A DNA stretch of 64,000 bases from Rhizobiales bacterium GAS188 (GTDB lineage Bacteria; Pseudomonadota; Alphaproteobacteria; Rhizobiales; Beijerinckiaceae), in assembly GCA_900104855.1 (NCBI GenBank), contig FNSS01000001.1:3968001-4032000 (forward strand), written 5' to 3'. The notes beneath the pieces are model-generated. The model made no database searches. It was given only the letters and a program-made list of their open reading frames with translations, and was not told the DNA's origin. The position numbers and the translations under genes were made by a program. Shown piece by piece: positions 1 through 8,844 of the stretch. Each line of letters starts with the position of its first letter. Position 1 is the first letter of the stretch.

Positions 1-2726
1 CCGTCATCAACCTGCAGAACGAGCTGTCCCGCCTGCCCGGCGTCGGCAATGTCCTGGTCTTCGGCGCCGGCCAATACGCCATGCGCATCTGGATGGATCC
101 GAATCTGCTTCAGGCGCGCGGCCTGACCCCGCAGGACGTGATCAATGTGGTGCAGCAGCAGAGCCAGGAGGTGGCTGCAGGCGCCATCGGCATGCCGCCG
201 GCGCCGCGCGGCGAGGATTTCCAGTATACGCTCAATGTCAATGGCCGCCTGAACGATGCGCCCGCCTATGAGGACATCATCGTCAAGGTCGATGCGCAGA
301 ATGGCGGCCGCATCACGCGGGTGCGCGATATCGGCCGCGTCGAGCTCGGCGCCCAGACCTATAGCCAGTCCTTCTCCCAGAACGGCCAGCCGGCTGCGGG
401 CATCGGCATTTACCAACTGCCGGAAGCCAATGCCATCACGGTCGCCCAGGCCGTGAGCCAGAAGATGGAGGAGCTCGCAAAGAGCTTCCTGCAGTCGCTC
501 GTCTACCAGGTGCCTTTCGACACCACCAAATTCGTCAAGGCCTCGATCCACGAAGTCTATGTGACCTTGTTCGAGGCCGGCATCCTGGTGCTGATCGTCA
601 TCCTGGTGTTCCTGCAGGATTGGCGCGCGACCTTGATCCCGGCGACCACGGTGCCGGTGACCATCATCGGCGCCTTCGCCGCGATGGCGGCTCTCGGCTT
701 CACGGTCAACCTCTCGACCCTGTTCGCGATCGTGCTCGCCATCGGCATCGTCGTCGACGACGCGATCGTCATCGTCGAGGGCGTGGCGAGACATATCGAA
801 GCGGGAATGCCGGGCCAGGCGGCGGCCGAGAAGGCGATGGACGAATTGATCGGCCCGGTCATCGGCATCACGCTGGTGCTGATGTCGGTGTTCATCCCGG
901 CAGCCTTCCTGCCGGGGCTGACCGGCCAGCTCTACAGGCAATTCGCGCTCGTGATCGCGGCGACGGCCTTCATCAGCGCCATCAATGCGGTCACCTTGAA
1001 GCCGACCCAGGCGGCGCTCTGGCTCCGCCCGCCTGTACCGCCGGAACAGCGCAACTTCTTCTACCGCGGCTTCAACCGGGTCTATGACCCTTGCGAGCGC
1101 GCCTATGCGGGGTTCATCGACCGCATGGTCCACCACAGCGGCCTGATGGTTGTTATCGCCTTCGCGCTGATCGGCCTCGCCGCCTGGGGGCTGGTGCGCC
1201 TGCCCACGGCCTTCCTGCCGATCGAGGACCAGGGCTATGTGCTGGTCGGTGCGCAGCTGCCCGACGGCGCCTCGAAGGAGCGCACCGACGCGGTGATGCG
1301 CAAGGTCGGAGCGATCGCCAAGGACACGCCCGGCGTCGACCAGGTGCTGACCATCAGCGGCCTCTCGATCCTCGACAACAGCGCCACCTTGGCGAATGCC
1401 GGCGTCGCCTATGTGGTGCTCAAGGACTGGGGCCTGCGCGGCAAGGAGAATGGGCAGGATCTCCGCTCGATCTACGAGCATCTGAACGGAGCCCTGGACG
1501 GGGTGGCCGAGGCGAGGACCTTCGTGCTCATCCCGCCGCCGATCCAAGGCATCGGCAATGCCAGCGGCTTCACCATGCAAGTAGAGATCCGCAACGGCGA
1601 TTTCGACTATGCGCTGCTCGAGCGGCTCACCGACACCATCGCCAAGAATGGCGGCACCCAGTCGGCGCTGCAGCGCCTGACGACCTCGTTCCGAGCGGGC
1701 GTGCCGCAGCTCTCGGTCACCGTCGACCGCATCAAGGCGGAGACGCTCGGCATCACGGTCGGGCAGGTCTTCTCGGCACTGTCCGGCTATGTCGGGTCGA
1801 GCTATGTGACCCAGTTCAACAAGTTCGGCCGCACCTTCCAGGTCTATGTGCAGGCGGCTTCCGATTTCCGCGTGCGGCCGAACGATATTCTCGCCCTCAA
1901 GGTGAAGGCGGGCGACGGCACGATGGTGCCGCTCGGCACGGTCGTCGACGTCAAGACGATGCAGGGCCCCGCGCTCATCAGCCTCTACAACCTCTATCCG
2001 TCGGCGACGATCGTCGGTGGGGCGTCGACCGGCTTCAGCTCCGGCCAGGCGCTCGACGTCATGGAGCAGATCGCGCAGACGACCTTGCCGCGCGGCGCCG
2101 GCTTCGAATGGACCGCGATGTCCTATCAGGAGAAGGCGGTCGGCACGCAGATCTACTTCGTGTTCGGGCTCGCCATCCTGCTCGTCTATTTCGTGCTGGC
2201 CGGCCAATATGAGAGCTGGATCCAGCCGCTGTCCGTGCTGCTCGCGGTGCCGCTCGCCTTGCTCGGCACGGTCGGGGCGCTGATGGCGGTCGGTGTCGCG
2301 AACAACCTCTACACCCAGATCGGCCTCATCCTCCTGATCGCTCTCTCCGCCAAGAACGCGATCCTGATCGTCGAGTTCGCGCGCGAGAAACGAGCCGAAG
2401 GGATGGAGATCATGGCGGCCGCGGTCGAGGCGGCGCGCCTGCGCCTGCGGCCGATCCTGATGACCTCCTTCGCCTTCATCCTCGGCGTGCTGCCGCTCGT
2501 GCTCGCGACCGGCGCCGGCGCCTCAGCCCGCAAATCAATCGGCATCGCCGTGTTCAGCGGCATGCTCGCCTCGACCTGCCTTGCCGTGCTGTTCGTGCCG
2601 TCCTTCTACGTGGTACTGCAGCGCCTCGAGGAGCGCATCCTTCGCCGGGCGCCCGCCGCGCCGGGCAAGGCCGGCGCATCCGGGCCTGGCGAGCCGGCCC
2701 CCGCGGCGACGCGCGAACCCGCTTGA
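1..2726 (+). CDS. RND-family multidrug efflux permease (HAE1 / AcrB-MexB type), 5' partial
   Basis: This is the inner-membrane proton/drug antiporter of a tripartite efflux pump. The reading frame is open from base 3, so the start lies outside the window and roughly the first 150 residues of an AcrB-length protein are missing. Visible family features are LSRLPGVG and QYAMRIW in the porter domain, membrane helices with VVDDAIVIVEG (the TM4 region that holds the proton-relay acidic residues), a second porter half, and a C-terminal helix block with SAKNAILIVEFA. The C-terminus is Ala/Pro rich. The periplasmic adaptor and outer-membrane factor genes are not in the window; by analogy the adaptor would be upstream. 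Substrate cannot be told from sequence. Confidence 0.95.
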   Translation, partial: VINLQNELSRLPGVGNVLVFGAGQYAMRIWMDPNLLQARGLTPQDVINVVQQQSQEVAAGAIGMPPAPRGEDFQYTLNVNGRLNDAPAYEDIIVKVDAQNGGRITRVRDIGRVELGAQTYSQSFSQNGQPAAGIGIYQLPEANAITVAQAVSQKMEELAKSFLQSLVYQVPFDTTKFVKASIHEVYVTLFEAGILVLIVILVFLQDWRATLIPATTVPVTIIGAFAAMAALGFTVNLSTLFAIVLAIGIVVDDAIVIVEGVARHIEAGMPGQAAAEKAMDELIGPVIGITLVLMSVFIPAAFLPGLTGQLYRQFALVIAATAFISAINAVTLKPTQAALWLRPPVPPEQRNFFYRGFNRVYDPCERAYAGFIDRMVHHSGLMVVIAFALIGLAAWGLVRLPTAFLPIEDQGYVLVGAQLPDGASKERTDAVMRKVGAIAKDTPGVDQVLTISGLSILDNSATLANAGVAYVVLKDWGLRGKENGQDLRSIYEHLNGALDGVAEARTFVLIPPPIQGIGNASGFTMQVEIRNGDFDYALLERLTDTIAKNGGTQSALQRLTTSFRAGVPQLSVTVDRIKAETLGITVGQVFSALSGYVGSSYVTQFNKFGRTFQVYVQAASDFRVRPNDILALKVKAGDGTMVPLGTVVDVKTMQGPALISLYNLYPSATIVGGASTGFSSGQALDVMEQIAQTTLPRGAGFEWTAMSYQEKAVGTQIYFVFGLAILLVYFVLAGQYESWIQPLSVLLAVPLALLGTVGALMAVGVANNLYTQIGLILLIALSAKNAILIVEFAREKRAEGMEIMAAAVEAARLRLRPILMTSFAFILGVLPLVLATGAGASARKSIGIAVFSGMLASTCLAVLFVPSFYVVLQRLEERILRRAPAAPGKAGASGPGEPAPAATREPA

Positions 2727-2746
2727 GACTCGGCGCCGGCGCTCTT

Positions 2747-2883
2747 CCTTCTCCCGCTCTTGGGCGGGAGAAGGTGCCGAGACGAAGTCGAGGCGGATGA
2801 GGGGCCGTTGAGCGCTTCACCCGCGTCCCTCATCCGCCCTCACTGCGTTCGGGCACCTTCTCCCGCCCAAGAGCGGGAGAAGG
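2747..2883. repeat. Intergenic palindromic repeat block (family A)
   Basis: Two perfect 28-base hairpins (2747-2774 and 2856-2883, 11-bp stems, arm CCTTCTCCCGC) bound a segment whose inner flanks are themselves inverted (GGCGGATGAGGG against CCCTCATCCGCC). The block fills the gap between the convergent RND and amidohydrolase genes. Related copies lie at 20114-20340 and 38475-38502. It may end transcription from both sides, although neither hairpin is followed by a T-tract. Confidence 0.85.
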
Positions 2884-2897
2884 GTCGCGCACGACAG

Positions 2898-4094
2898 TTA
2901 CGCCGTCGCCAGCTCCTCGCGCACCAGGCTCACCCAATAGGAGGCGCCGAGCGTGATGATGTCGTCGTTGAACTCGAATTTCGGCGTGTGCAGCCCGTGC
3001 GCACCGCCTTCCGCGTCGACGCCGTTGCCGATGAAGATGAAGGCGCCGGGCTTGCGCAGCAGCATCTCGGTGAAGTCCTCGCCCGCCGTGATCGGCTTGG
3101 TGTTGCCGTCGACCTTCGCGGTGCCGACGATCGAGGCGGCGGCCTTGATCGCGACCTCGGTCTGCTCGGCATGGTTGACGAGCGCCTTGCCCAGGCGGTG
3201 GAAATCCACTGCCGCCGAGCAGCCATGGGCCGTGGCGAGCGTGGTCGCGAGCTCGCGCATGCGGCGCTCGATGATGTCGCGCGTCGCCTCGCTGTAGCTG
3301 CGCGAGGTGCCGCTGACGACGATCTCGGCCGGCATCACATTGGCGGAGCGGCGCGCCCCTCCGCCGATATAGCCGACGCTGATGACCGCCGGTTCGACGG
3401 CCGCGATGTTGCGCCCGACGATGGTCTGCAGCGCCAGCACGAAATGGGCCTGCACCACGGTGACGTCGGTCGACAGATGCGGCGTCATGCCGCCATGACC
3501 GCCCGTGCCCTTGAAGGTGACTTCCCAGCGATCGCCGGCCGCCATCATGGCGCCTGGCCTGATGGCGAATTGTCCGGCCGGGATGCCGGGCATGTTGTGC
3601 ATCCCGTAGACGACGTCGCAGGGGAAGCGGTCGAACAGGCCCTCGGCGATCATGGTGCGGGCGCCGCCCATGCCCTCCTCGGCCGGCTGGAAGATCAGAT
3701 GCACGGTGCCGCCGAAATCGCGATGCTCGGCGAGATAGCGGGCCGCGCCGAGCAGCATGGTGGTGTGGCCGTCATGGCCGCAGGCATGCATCTTGCCGGC
3801 ATTCTGCGAGATATGCGCGAAATCGTTCTGCTCGATGATGTTCAAGGCGTCCATGTCGGCGCGCAGCGCGATGGCGCGCTGGCCGGCCCCGTTGCCCACG
3901 ATGGTGCCGACCACGCCCGTCTTGCCGACGCCCTCCTCGACCTCGATGCCCCAGCCGCGCAGCTTCTCGGCGACGATCGCCGCGGTGCGCTGTTCCTCGA
4001 ATGCGGTTTCCGGATGGGCGTGGATGTCGCGCCGGATCTCGGTGAGCTCGGCTCGGTAGGGCTCGATTTCGGAAAGGAGGTCTTGGTTGTCCAC
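2898..4094 (-). CDS. M20D-family amidohydrolase (hippurate hydrolase-like)
   Basis: A 398-residue metal-dependent amidohydrolase that probably hydrolyses an N-acylated amino acid in the cytoplasm. The family marks are all present: a first metal-ligand region ADMDAL, HACGHDGHTTMLLG with its metal-binding His/Cys, QPAEEG with the catalytic Glu pair, the HGGMTP segment in the dimerisation lid domain, and a C-terminal GEDF metal site. Length is normal for the HipO/AbgB/ThermoCP group. It is followed 13 bases downstream on the same strand by an MFS permease of the metabolite:proton symporter type (which is transcribed first), so uptake plus hydrolysis of one substrate is a fair guess. The substrate (N-acyl amino acid, hippurate or indole conjugate) cannot be decided. 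Confidence 0.92.
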   Translation of the reverse strand: MDNQDLLSEIEPYRAELTEIRRDIHAHPETAFEEQRTAAIVAEKLRGWGIEVEEGVGKTGVVGTIVGNGAGQRAIALRADMDALNIIEQNDFAHISQNAGKMHACGHDGHTTMLLGAARYLAEHRDFGGTVHLIFQPAEEGMGGARTMIAEGLFDRFPCDVVYGMHNMPGIPAGQFAIRPGAMMAAGDRWEVTFKGTGGHGGMTPHLSTDVTVVQAHFVLALQTIVGRNIAAVEPAVISVGYIGGGARRSANVMPAEIVVSGTSRSYSEATRDIIERRMRELATTLATAHGCSAAVDFHRLGKALVNHAEQTEVAIKAAASIVGTAKVDGNTKPITAGEDFTEMLLRKPGAFIFIGNGVDAEGGAHGLHTPKFEFNDDIITLGASYWVSLVREELATA

Positions 4095-4107
4095 GGGTCA
4101 GCGCTCT

Positions 4108-5445
4108 TTAGTTGTCTTGCGGGGGCAGATTGTCTTGCATGTCCGGAAGCGGACGCAACTGGAATACAGCATATATGGTGACGATGTTCGCGGCGATCAC
4201 CCACCAGACATGCGACAGCGGATCGCCGGTCTTGCCGATCAGCCAGGTGAAGATGAACTGGGCGCTGCCCCCGAATATGGCGACCCCCGTCGCATAGGCG
4301 ATGGACAGGCCAGCGGTGCGCACCGCGGCCGGGAAGCATTTGGGGATGAGCGCGATGGTGACGGCGCCGCTCATCGCCTGCAGCACCATCAGGAAGGACA
4401 GCGTGGCGGCGAGCACGAAGCCGCCCGGCGCCTGCACGATCAGCATGGCGGCCGGAAACACCAGGAGGGCGTAGAGGATGCGCGGCCAGATCGCCACCGG
4501 CTTCAGGCCGTAGCGGTCGCCGAGCCAGCCGCCGACCAGCGAAAAGGTGAGGCCGGTCACGGCGCTCGTCAGATTGGCCAGGAAGCCGATGGAAGGCGGC
4601 AGCTTCAGTGTGGTGAACGCGAAGGTGGTTGCCGTGTAGGAGAGGAAATATTGGCCGACCGTGGCGCCGGGGATGACCAGGAAACACAAGAACAACGCCC
4701 GCCGACGCCGGCCGAACAGGTCGGAGAGCACCGCGCTCGTGCTCTTATGCGCGGTGCTGACGTCGAGCGTCTCATCGATGCGGTTGCGGATATAGATGCC
4801 GACAGGCGCGATGACGAGGCCGATGAAGAAGGGGATGCGCCAGCCGAAGCTCTGGATGTCGCTCTCCGGCAGGGCCTGGGAGATGGAGACGCCCACCAGC
4901 GCGGCAAAGACGGCGCCGAGATTTTGGCTGGCGAGCTGCCAGCTTCCGAACAGGCCGCGCCGGCGAAGCGGCGCCGATTCGACGAGATAAGTGGTGGCGG
5001 GACCCATCTCGCCGCCGGTCGAGAAGCCCTGCAGCAGCCGCGCCAGCACGAGCAGGATCGGGGCCGCGATGCCGATCGTCTCATAGGTCGGCAACAGGCC
5101 GATAATGCCGGTGCCGACCGCCATCAGCCAGATCGTCAAGGTCATGGCGGGCTTGCGGCCATGCCTGTCCGCATAGGCGCCGATCACCGCGCCACCGAGC
5201 GGGCGGGTGACGAAGCCGACGCCGAAGGTCGCGACCGAGAAAAGCAGGCTGGTGAAGGCGTTTCCGGTCGGGAAGAAGGCCTTGCCGAGGAACACCGCAT
5301 AGGCGCTGTAGACGGCGAAATCGAAGAATTCGAGGGCGTTGCCGAGGATGGCCGCCGTCACGTTCAGGACCGTGGATTGCGCCTTTGGCCGGAGAGCGGT
5401 CGAGGTCGGACGGGCAGAATCCACCGACGCGCCGGCATGGGCCAT
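4108..5445 (-). CDS. MFS transporter, metabolite:H+ symporter (MHS) family
   Basis: A 445-residue permease with about 12 hydrophobic segments. The N-terminal LGNALEFFDFAVYS and the loop GAYADRHGRKPAM are typical of the MHS group (KgtP, ProP, ShiA relatives), which import organic acids, betaine or aromatic acids with protons. The open frame reaches further upstream, but the Met at 5445 is chosen because the family N-terminus begins shortly after it and the extra 80 residues are composition-like. It sits upstream of the M20 amidohydrolase on the same strand with only a 13-base gap, so the two are probably co-transcribed. Substrate not predictable. Confidence 0.9.
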   Translation of the reverse strand: MAHAGASVDSARPTSTALRPKAQSTVLNVTAAILGNALEFFDFAVYSAYAVFLGKAFFPTGNAFTSLLFSVATFGVGFVTRPLGGAVIGAYADRHGRKPAMTLTIWLMAVGTGIIGLLPTYETIGIAAPILLVLARLLQGFSTGGEMGPATTYLVESAPLRRRGLFGSWQLASQNLGAVFAALVGVSISQALPESDIQSFGWRIPFFIGLVIAPVGIYIRNRIDETLDVSTAHKSTSAVLSDLFGRRRRALFLCFLVIPGATVGQYFLSYTATTFAFTTLKLPPSIGFLANLTSAVTGLTFSLVGGWLGDRYGLKPVAIWPRILYALLVFPAAMLIVQAPGGFVLAATLSFLMVLQAMSGAVTIALIPKCFPAAVRTAGLSIAYATGVAIFGGSAQFIFTWLIGKTGDPLSHVWWVIAANIVTIYAVFQLRPLPDMQDNLPPQDN

Positions 5446-5629
5446 GAGATCATCCCCGAACAAAATCGTTTTGCTTTTCACGAAGGTTAGCAAAGGTTTT
5501 CGGGCCAAGCAATTCTTCGGCCACTCAATAGTTCCGTCCGCATTTCTGCGATGCGTGAGAAGCGGCATTGTCCGATTTGCGGACAGAACCAGGGTACAAC
5601 GCTGCGCGTCCGGCGTGGCGCCAACAGGG

Positions 5630-5675
5630 CTCCTTCTCCCTCCCCGGAACAAGTCCGAGGAGGGCGAGGTGAAGC
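5630..5675 (-). repeat. Intergenic repeat, family B (antisense copy)
   Basis: This sequence is the reverse complement of the element at 14811-14858 (shared core CTTCACCTCGCCCTCCTCGG followed by ACTTGTTCCG), and a shorter relative lies at 52150-52173. The core folds as CCTCGGA-loop-TCCGAGG. The 339-base gap 5446-5784 otherwise holds the start of a 72-bp direct repeat and no gene I can support. Confidence 0.8.
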
Positions 5676-5689
5676 GCGCCGACACGACC

Positions 5690-5761
5690 CGATACGCGTG
5701 GTGTTATGGATTTGGAGGCAAGCGCGGCAGCCGGATAGATGGATCGCGATGACCTCGAACC
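5690..5761. repeat. 72-bp direct repeat, copy 1 (flanks the GNAT gene)
   Basis: Aligned without gaps, this stretch and 6434-6505 agree at roughly 55 of 72 positions by eye, including the shared blocks GCAAGCGCGGC and GCCGGATAG. The two copies bracket the acetyltransferase gene exactly, copy 1 ending 23 bases before its start codon. This could be the scar of a duplication or insertion that carried the gene. Confidence 0.75.
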
Positions 5762-5784
5762 CGGCACGACTCTGAAGAGAGACA

Positions 5785-6453
5785 ATGGTGGAGCTGCGCC
5801 CCTTCAAGAGACAGGACCTCGACAGCCTGTACGCAATCTCGCTCGCCACCGGACTGGCCGGAGGTGACGCTTCAGCGTTGTACCAAGACGGCCGAATGAT
5901 CGGGCACATCTACTCGGCGCCTTATGCAATACTCAGCCCGACGACCTCCTTCGTCGCGCAGGATAGCGAAGGTGTTGCGGGCTACATCGTGGGGGCTCTC
6001 GACACTCCCGCCTTCGAGGAGCGACTCGAGCGTGAGTGGTGGCCCGGTCTGCGTGCGATCTATCGAGACCCTGGCGGCGATCCGCCTTCCGCGTGGAGCG
6101 CGGATCAGCGCCGCAGCTTCATGATCCATCACCCACGCCGGACGCCCGCGGCGATCAGCGAACTCTTTCCGTCGCATCTTCACATGAATCTTCTGCCCCG
6201 GATGCAGGGGCGAGGCGTCGGCAGGTCGCTTCTCGAGCTTTGGCTCGGCACCGCCCGCGCGATGGGCGCCACAAGCGTTCATGTCGTGCCGAATTCCCAG
6301 AACCAGCGGGCTATCCGCTTTTGGGAGACATGCGGGTTCGACCGGTTGGCGGCTCACCCGGCTACTCCCGCAGACAGCCGGATCTGGCTGGGACGCCATC
6401 TCGATGGCCATGCAGGGCAAGTGCATGAGCGCCCGATTCGCGTGGCGCGATAG
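5785..6453 (+). CDS. GNAT-family N-acetyltransferase
   Basis: A 222-residue acetyl-CoA-dependent transferase. The acetyl-CoA-binding motif A is visible as RMQGRGVGRSLL at about residues 139-150, followed by a VVPNSQNQRAIRFWETCGF motif-B segment. There is no signal peptide, so it acts in the cytoplasm. The acceptor is unknown. The gene stands alone between two imperfect 72-bp direct repeats, and its last six codons lie inside the second copy, so the C-terminus (PIRVAR) is repeat-encoded. The start follows a weak GAAGAGAG ribosome site. Confidence 0.88.
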   Translation: MVELRPFKRQDLDSLYAISLATGLAGGDASALYQDGRMIGHIYSAPYAILSPTTSFVAQDSEGVAGYIVGALDTPAFEERLEREWWPGLRAIYRDPGGDPPSAWSADQRRSFMIHHPRRTPAAISELFPSHLHMNLLPRMQGRGVGRSLLELWLGTARAMGATSVHVVPNSQNQRAIRFWETCGFDRLAAHPATPADSRIWLGRHLDGHAGQVHERPIRVAR

Positions 6454-6505
6454 GTTTGGACGCAAGCGCGGCGGCCGGATAGGTTGTCGGCGACGGCCCC
6501 GAACC
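6434..6505. repeat. 72-bp direct repeat, copy 2
   Basis: Partner of 5690-5761. It overlaps the 3' end and stop codon of the acetyltransferase gene and ends 26 bases before the chosen start of the next gene. Confidence 0.75.
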
Positions 6506-6531
6506 TCCCCTGACATCGGATGCGTGACACG

Positions 6532-7671
6532 ATGACGATCAGATTTCTTGCGACCCGATTTCTTGCGACCCGATTTCGCGCGACGGCGTGCATCGCCGCG
6601 CTCGCGCTCCTGGCCTTCGGCGCCGTCGCGGCACGCGCCGATATCGTCGTCGGGGTCGCCTTGCCGCGCACCGGGCCGGTGGCCTCGGTCGGCGAGCAGG
6701 TGTTCAAGGGCGCGACCGCCGCCGCCAAGGACATCAACGACAAGGGCGGGATCCTCGGCCAGAAGCTCGTGCTCGAATTCGAGGACGATGCCTGCGATCC
6801 CAAGCAAGCGGTCTCGATCGCCAACCGCTTCCTGCAGAACGGCACGCGGTTGATCGTCGGCCATGTCTGTTCCGGCGCCTCGATCGTCGCCTCCGACATC
6901 TATGCCGAGAACGGCATGCTGATGGTCTCGGCCGCTTCGAACAGCGCGAAGCTCACGGATCGCGGCCTGCCCGGCATCTTTCGGGTCTGCGGGCGCGACG
7001 ATCAACAGGGCGAGCTGATCGCCAGGATTCTCAGCGAGCGCTTCGCCGGCCGCAAGATCGCCATCCTCCATGACAAGACGCCCTATTCGAAGGGGATCGT
7101 CGATGCCGTGAAAGTCAATCTGAATGCCCATGGCGTGAATGAGACTCTGTTCGACGCCATCAATCCGGGCGAGCGCGACTACACGGCGGTCATCACGCGC
7201 CTCAAAGCCTCCGGGATCGGCCTCGTCTTCTATGGCGGCTACCATCCGGAGATGGGGACGCTGGTGCGCCAGGCCGCCGAGCAAGGTTACGAGGCGCAAT
7301 GGTTCGGGACGTCGGGGATCTCCACCAAGGAATTCTCGGCGATCGCCGGACCTGCCTCCGACGGCGTGCTCATGACCTTCAATCCCGATCCGCGCCGGCA
7401 TAGCGAGGCGGCGAGCGTGGTGAGCGCCTTCAAGGCGCAAGGCGTCGACCCGGAAGGCTTCACCCTCTACGCCTATACGGCCGTGCAGGTGCTCGCCGAG
7501 GCCGCCGAGATGGGGAATTCCGCCGATCCGAAGGCGGTCGCCGCGACCTTGAAGGCGAAGCGCTTCCCGACCATCCTCGGCGAGGTGGGCTTCGACGCCA
7601 AGGGCGATATCACGGCGCCGGGCTATGTGCTTTATGTCTGGCGCGGCGGCAATTTCCAGCCAGTCGATTGA
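6532..7671 (+). CDS. Branched-chain amino acid-type ABC transporter substrate-binding protein (LivK/LivJ family)
   Basis: A 379-residue periplasmic binding protein of the type I fold (peripla_BP_6). A Sec signal peptide ends near AVAARA-DIV, and the mature start IVVGVALPRTGPVASVGEQ is the usual opening strand and ligand loop. ATG at 6532 is chosen; an in-frame ATG at 6520 would add four residues. The signal peptide contains a 15-bp tandem repeat giving (F-L-A-T-R) units. No permease or ATPase gene accompanies it, so it either works with a distant liv system or has been separated from one. Ligand unknown; this family also binds amides and aromatic acids. Confidence 0.9.
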   Translation: MTIRFLATRFLATRFRATACIAALALLAFGAVAARADIVVGVALPRTGPVASVGEQVFKGATAAAKDINDKGGILGQKLVLEFEDDACDPKQAVSIANRFLQNGTRLIVGHVCSGASIVASDIYAENGMLMVSAASNSAKLTDRGLPGIFRVCGRDDQQGELIARILSERFAGRKIAILHDKTPYSKGIVDAVKVNLNAHGVNETLFDAINPGERDYTAVITRLKASGIGLVFYGGYHPEMGTLVRQAAEQGYEAQWFGTSGISTKEFSAIAGPASDGVLMTFNPDPRRHSEAASVVSAFKAQGVDPEGFTLYAYTAVQVLAEAAEMGNSADPKAVAATLKAKRFPTILGEVGFDAKGDITAPGYVLYVWRGGNFQPVD

Positions 7672-7714
7672 GCCGAGATCGGCGGCCGTTTGTAGTCCCA
7701 GCAGCGATCATCCC

Positions 7715-8359
7715 ATGCACGACCCTGGCCTCATCTGCGAACGTCTCGATCCGCTCGGCTATCGGCGCGCGCCCTGGAAGAATGGCGGAGGCGTCACGGT
7801 CGATATCGCGGCCGGCTTCCGCGAGGGCGCGCGCGCGGGCGATTGGGACGGCCTCGTCTGGCGCTTCGGCCGCACGCGCATCGAGCGGCCGGGGCCATTC
7901 TCGGACCTCGCCGGCTTCGATCGCAGCTTGAGCGTCATCGCGGGGAAGGGGCTCGTGCTGAAGCCGGCCGAGGCGCCGCCGATCGATGTGCGCGAGCCCT
8001 TCCGGCCCGTCTGCTTTCCGGGCGAATGGCGGATCGAAAGCGAGCTCGAATCCGGAAGCGTCGGCGTGCTCAACCTGATGACCGATCGCCGCCTGGCACA
8101 TGGAGAAGTTCGCTTCCTTCGCGACCGTCAAGAGATGCTGCTCGAGGCCGAAATAGTGATCGTCTACGCGCCGAGCGGCGCGGCCGGCTTTGCGCTCGGC
8201 GGCGAGACGATGGCGCTCGGCGACGACGAGGCGCTCCGCATCAACGGCCGCAAGCCCGTCCCGATCCGTCACGAGCGCGGCAAGCTGGCGATCGCCTGTG
8301 TGACGCTGATCCTGCCCGGCTTATCGGACGGGTCGCAAAGCCATAAGCGTCAATCGTAG
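7715..8359 (+). CDS. HutD/Ves family protein
   Basis: A 214-residue protein with the family signature PWKNGGGVT near its N-terminus and the cupin-like body typical of HutD (pfam05962). HutD is encoded in histidine-utilisation clusters of pseudomonads, where it is thought to limit hut expression; Ves is its E. coli relative. No other hut gene is here, so the role in this organism is open. The open frame extends upstream to 7625, inside the preceding binding-protein gene; Met at 7715 is chosen because the conserved sequence begins directly after it. Its 3' end overlaps the convergent pterin dehydratase gene by 10 bases. Confidence 0.85.
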   Translation: MHDPGLICERLDPLGYRRAPWKNGGGVTVDIAAGFREGARAGDWDGLVWRFGRTRIERPGPFSDLAGFDRSLSVIAGKGLVLKPAEAPPIDVREPFRPVCFPGEWRIESELESGSVGVLNLMTDRRLAHGEVRFLRDRQEMLLEAEIVIVYAPSGAAGFALGGETMALGDDEALRINGRKPVPIRHERGKLAIACVTLILPGLSDGSQSHKRQS

Positions 8360-8724
8360 ACGATATAGGTGAAGCGCTCATCGCCGGCCGGCGTGCCCTC
8401 GAGCGCGCCGCCTTCCCTGCCGGGCTGCCAGCAAACCACCTCCTCGATCTTGCGGGCGAGCTCGAAATCCTTGTCGGTGACGCCTTTGGCCGTATGCGTC
8501 TGCAAGCGCACCTCGACGCGCGGATAGGTCGCCAGGATGTCGGGGTGATGCCAGGCCGCCTCGGCCAGATGGCCGACGGTGTTGACCACCATCAAAGTGC
8601 CCTTCCAGCCGCCGGTCCGGTAGCTCCGCTTGATCCAGCCGGCCTCATGGCGCCAGCGCGGCAGCTCGCGCTCGAGACGCTTCACGACCTCGTCTTCGGA
8701 ATAGGCTTTCTCGGTCTTGCTCAT
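8350..8724 (-). CDS. 4a-hydroxytetrahydrobiopterin dehydratase (PCD/DCoH family)
   Basis: A 124-residue protein that would dehydrate pterin-4a-carbinolamine. The family core is clear: AAWHHPDILATYPRVEV (active-site His-His), then LQTHTAKGVTDKDFELA with the second His. A C-terminal extension of about 25 residues beyond the usual fold ends in FTYIVYD. The start at 8724 follows a GGACGCGAAG site; the frame allows Met at 8760. It lies next to the MfnB/FolB fusion, which is also linked to pterin chemistry. No phenylalanine hydroxylase is seen, so the pathway it serves is uncertain. Confidence 0.88.
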   Translation of the reverse strand: MSKTEKAYSEDEVVKRLERELPRWRHEAGWIKRSYRTGGWKGTLMVVNTVGHLAEAAWHHPDILATYPRVEVRLQTHTAKGVTDKDFELARKIEEVVCWQPGREGGALEGTPAGDERFTYIVYD

Positions 8725-8844
8725 CTTCGCGTCCGATCGCCCCCTCGGCCCCATATGCATCGGCAGGGCGATCGGAGCCTATCCGATCCGCCTGCCGAAA
8801 CAAGCGGCTGCGGCGGTGACCTCTGGCTGTGACCTGGGGCCAGC

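Noticed and set aside
2760-4181. 473-codon open frame on the + strand over the M20 amidohydrolase
   Set aside because: Shadow frame beginning inside a repeat; the minus strand has all amidohydrolase motifs.
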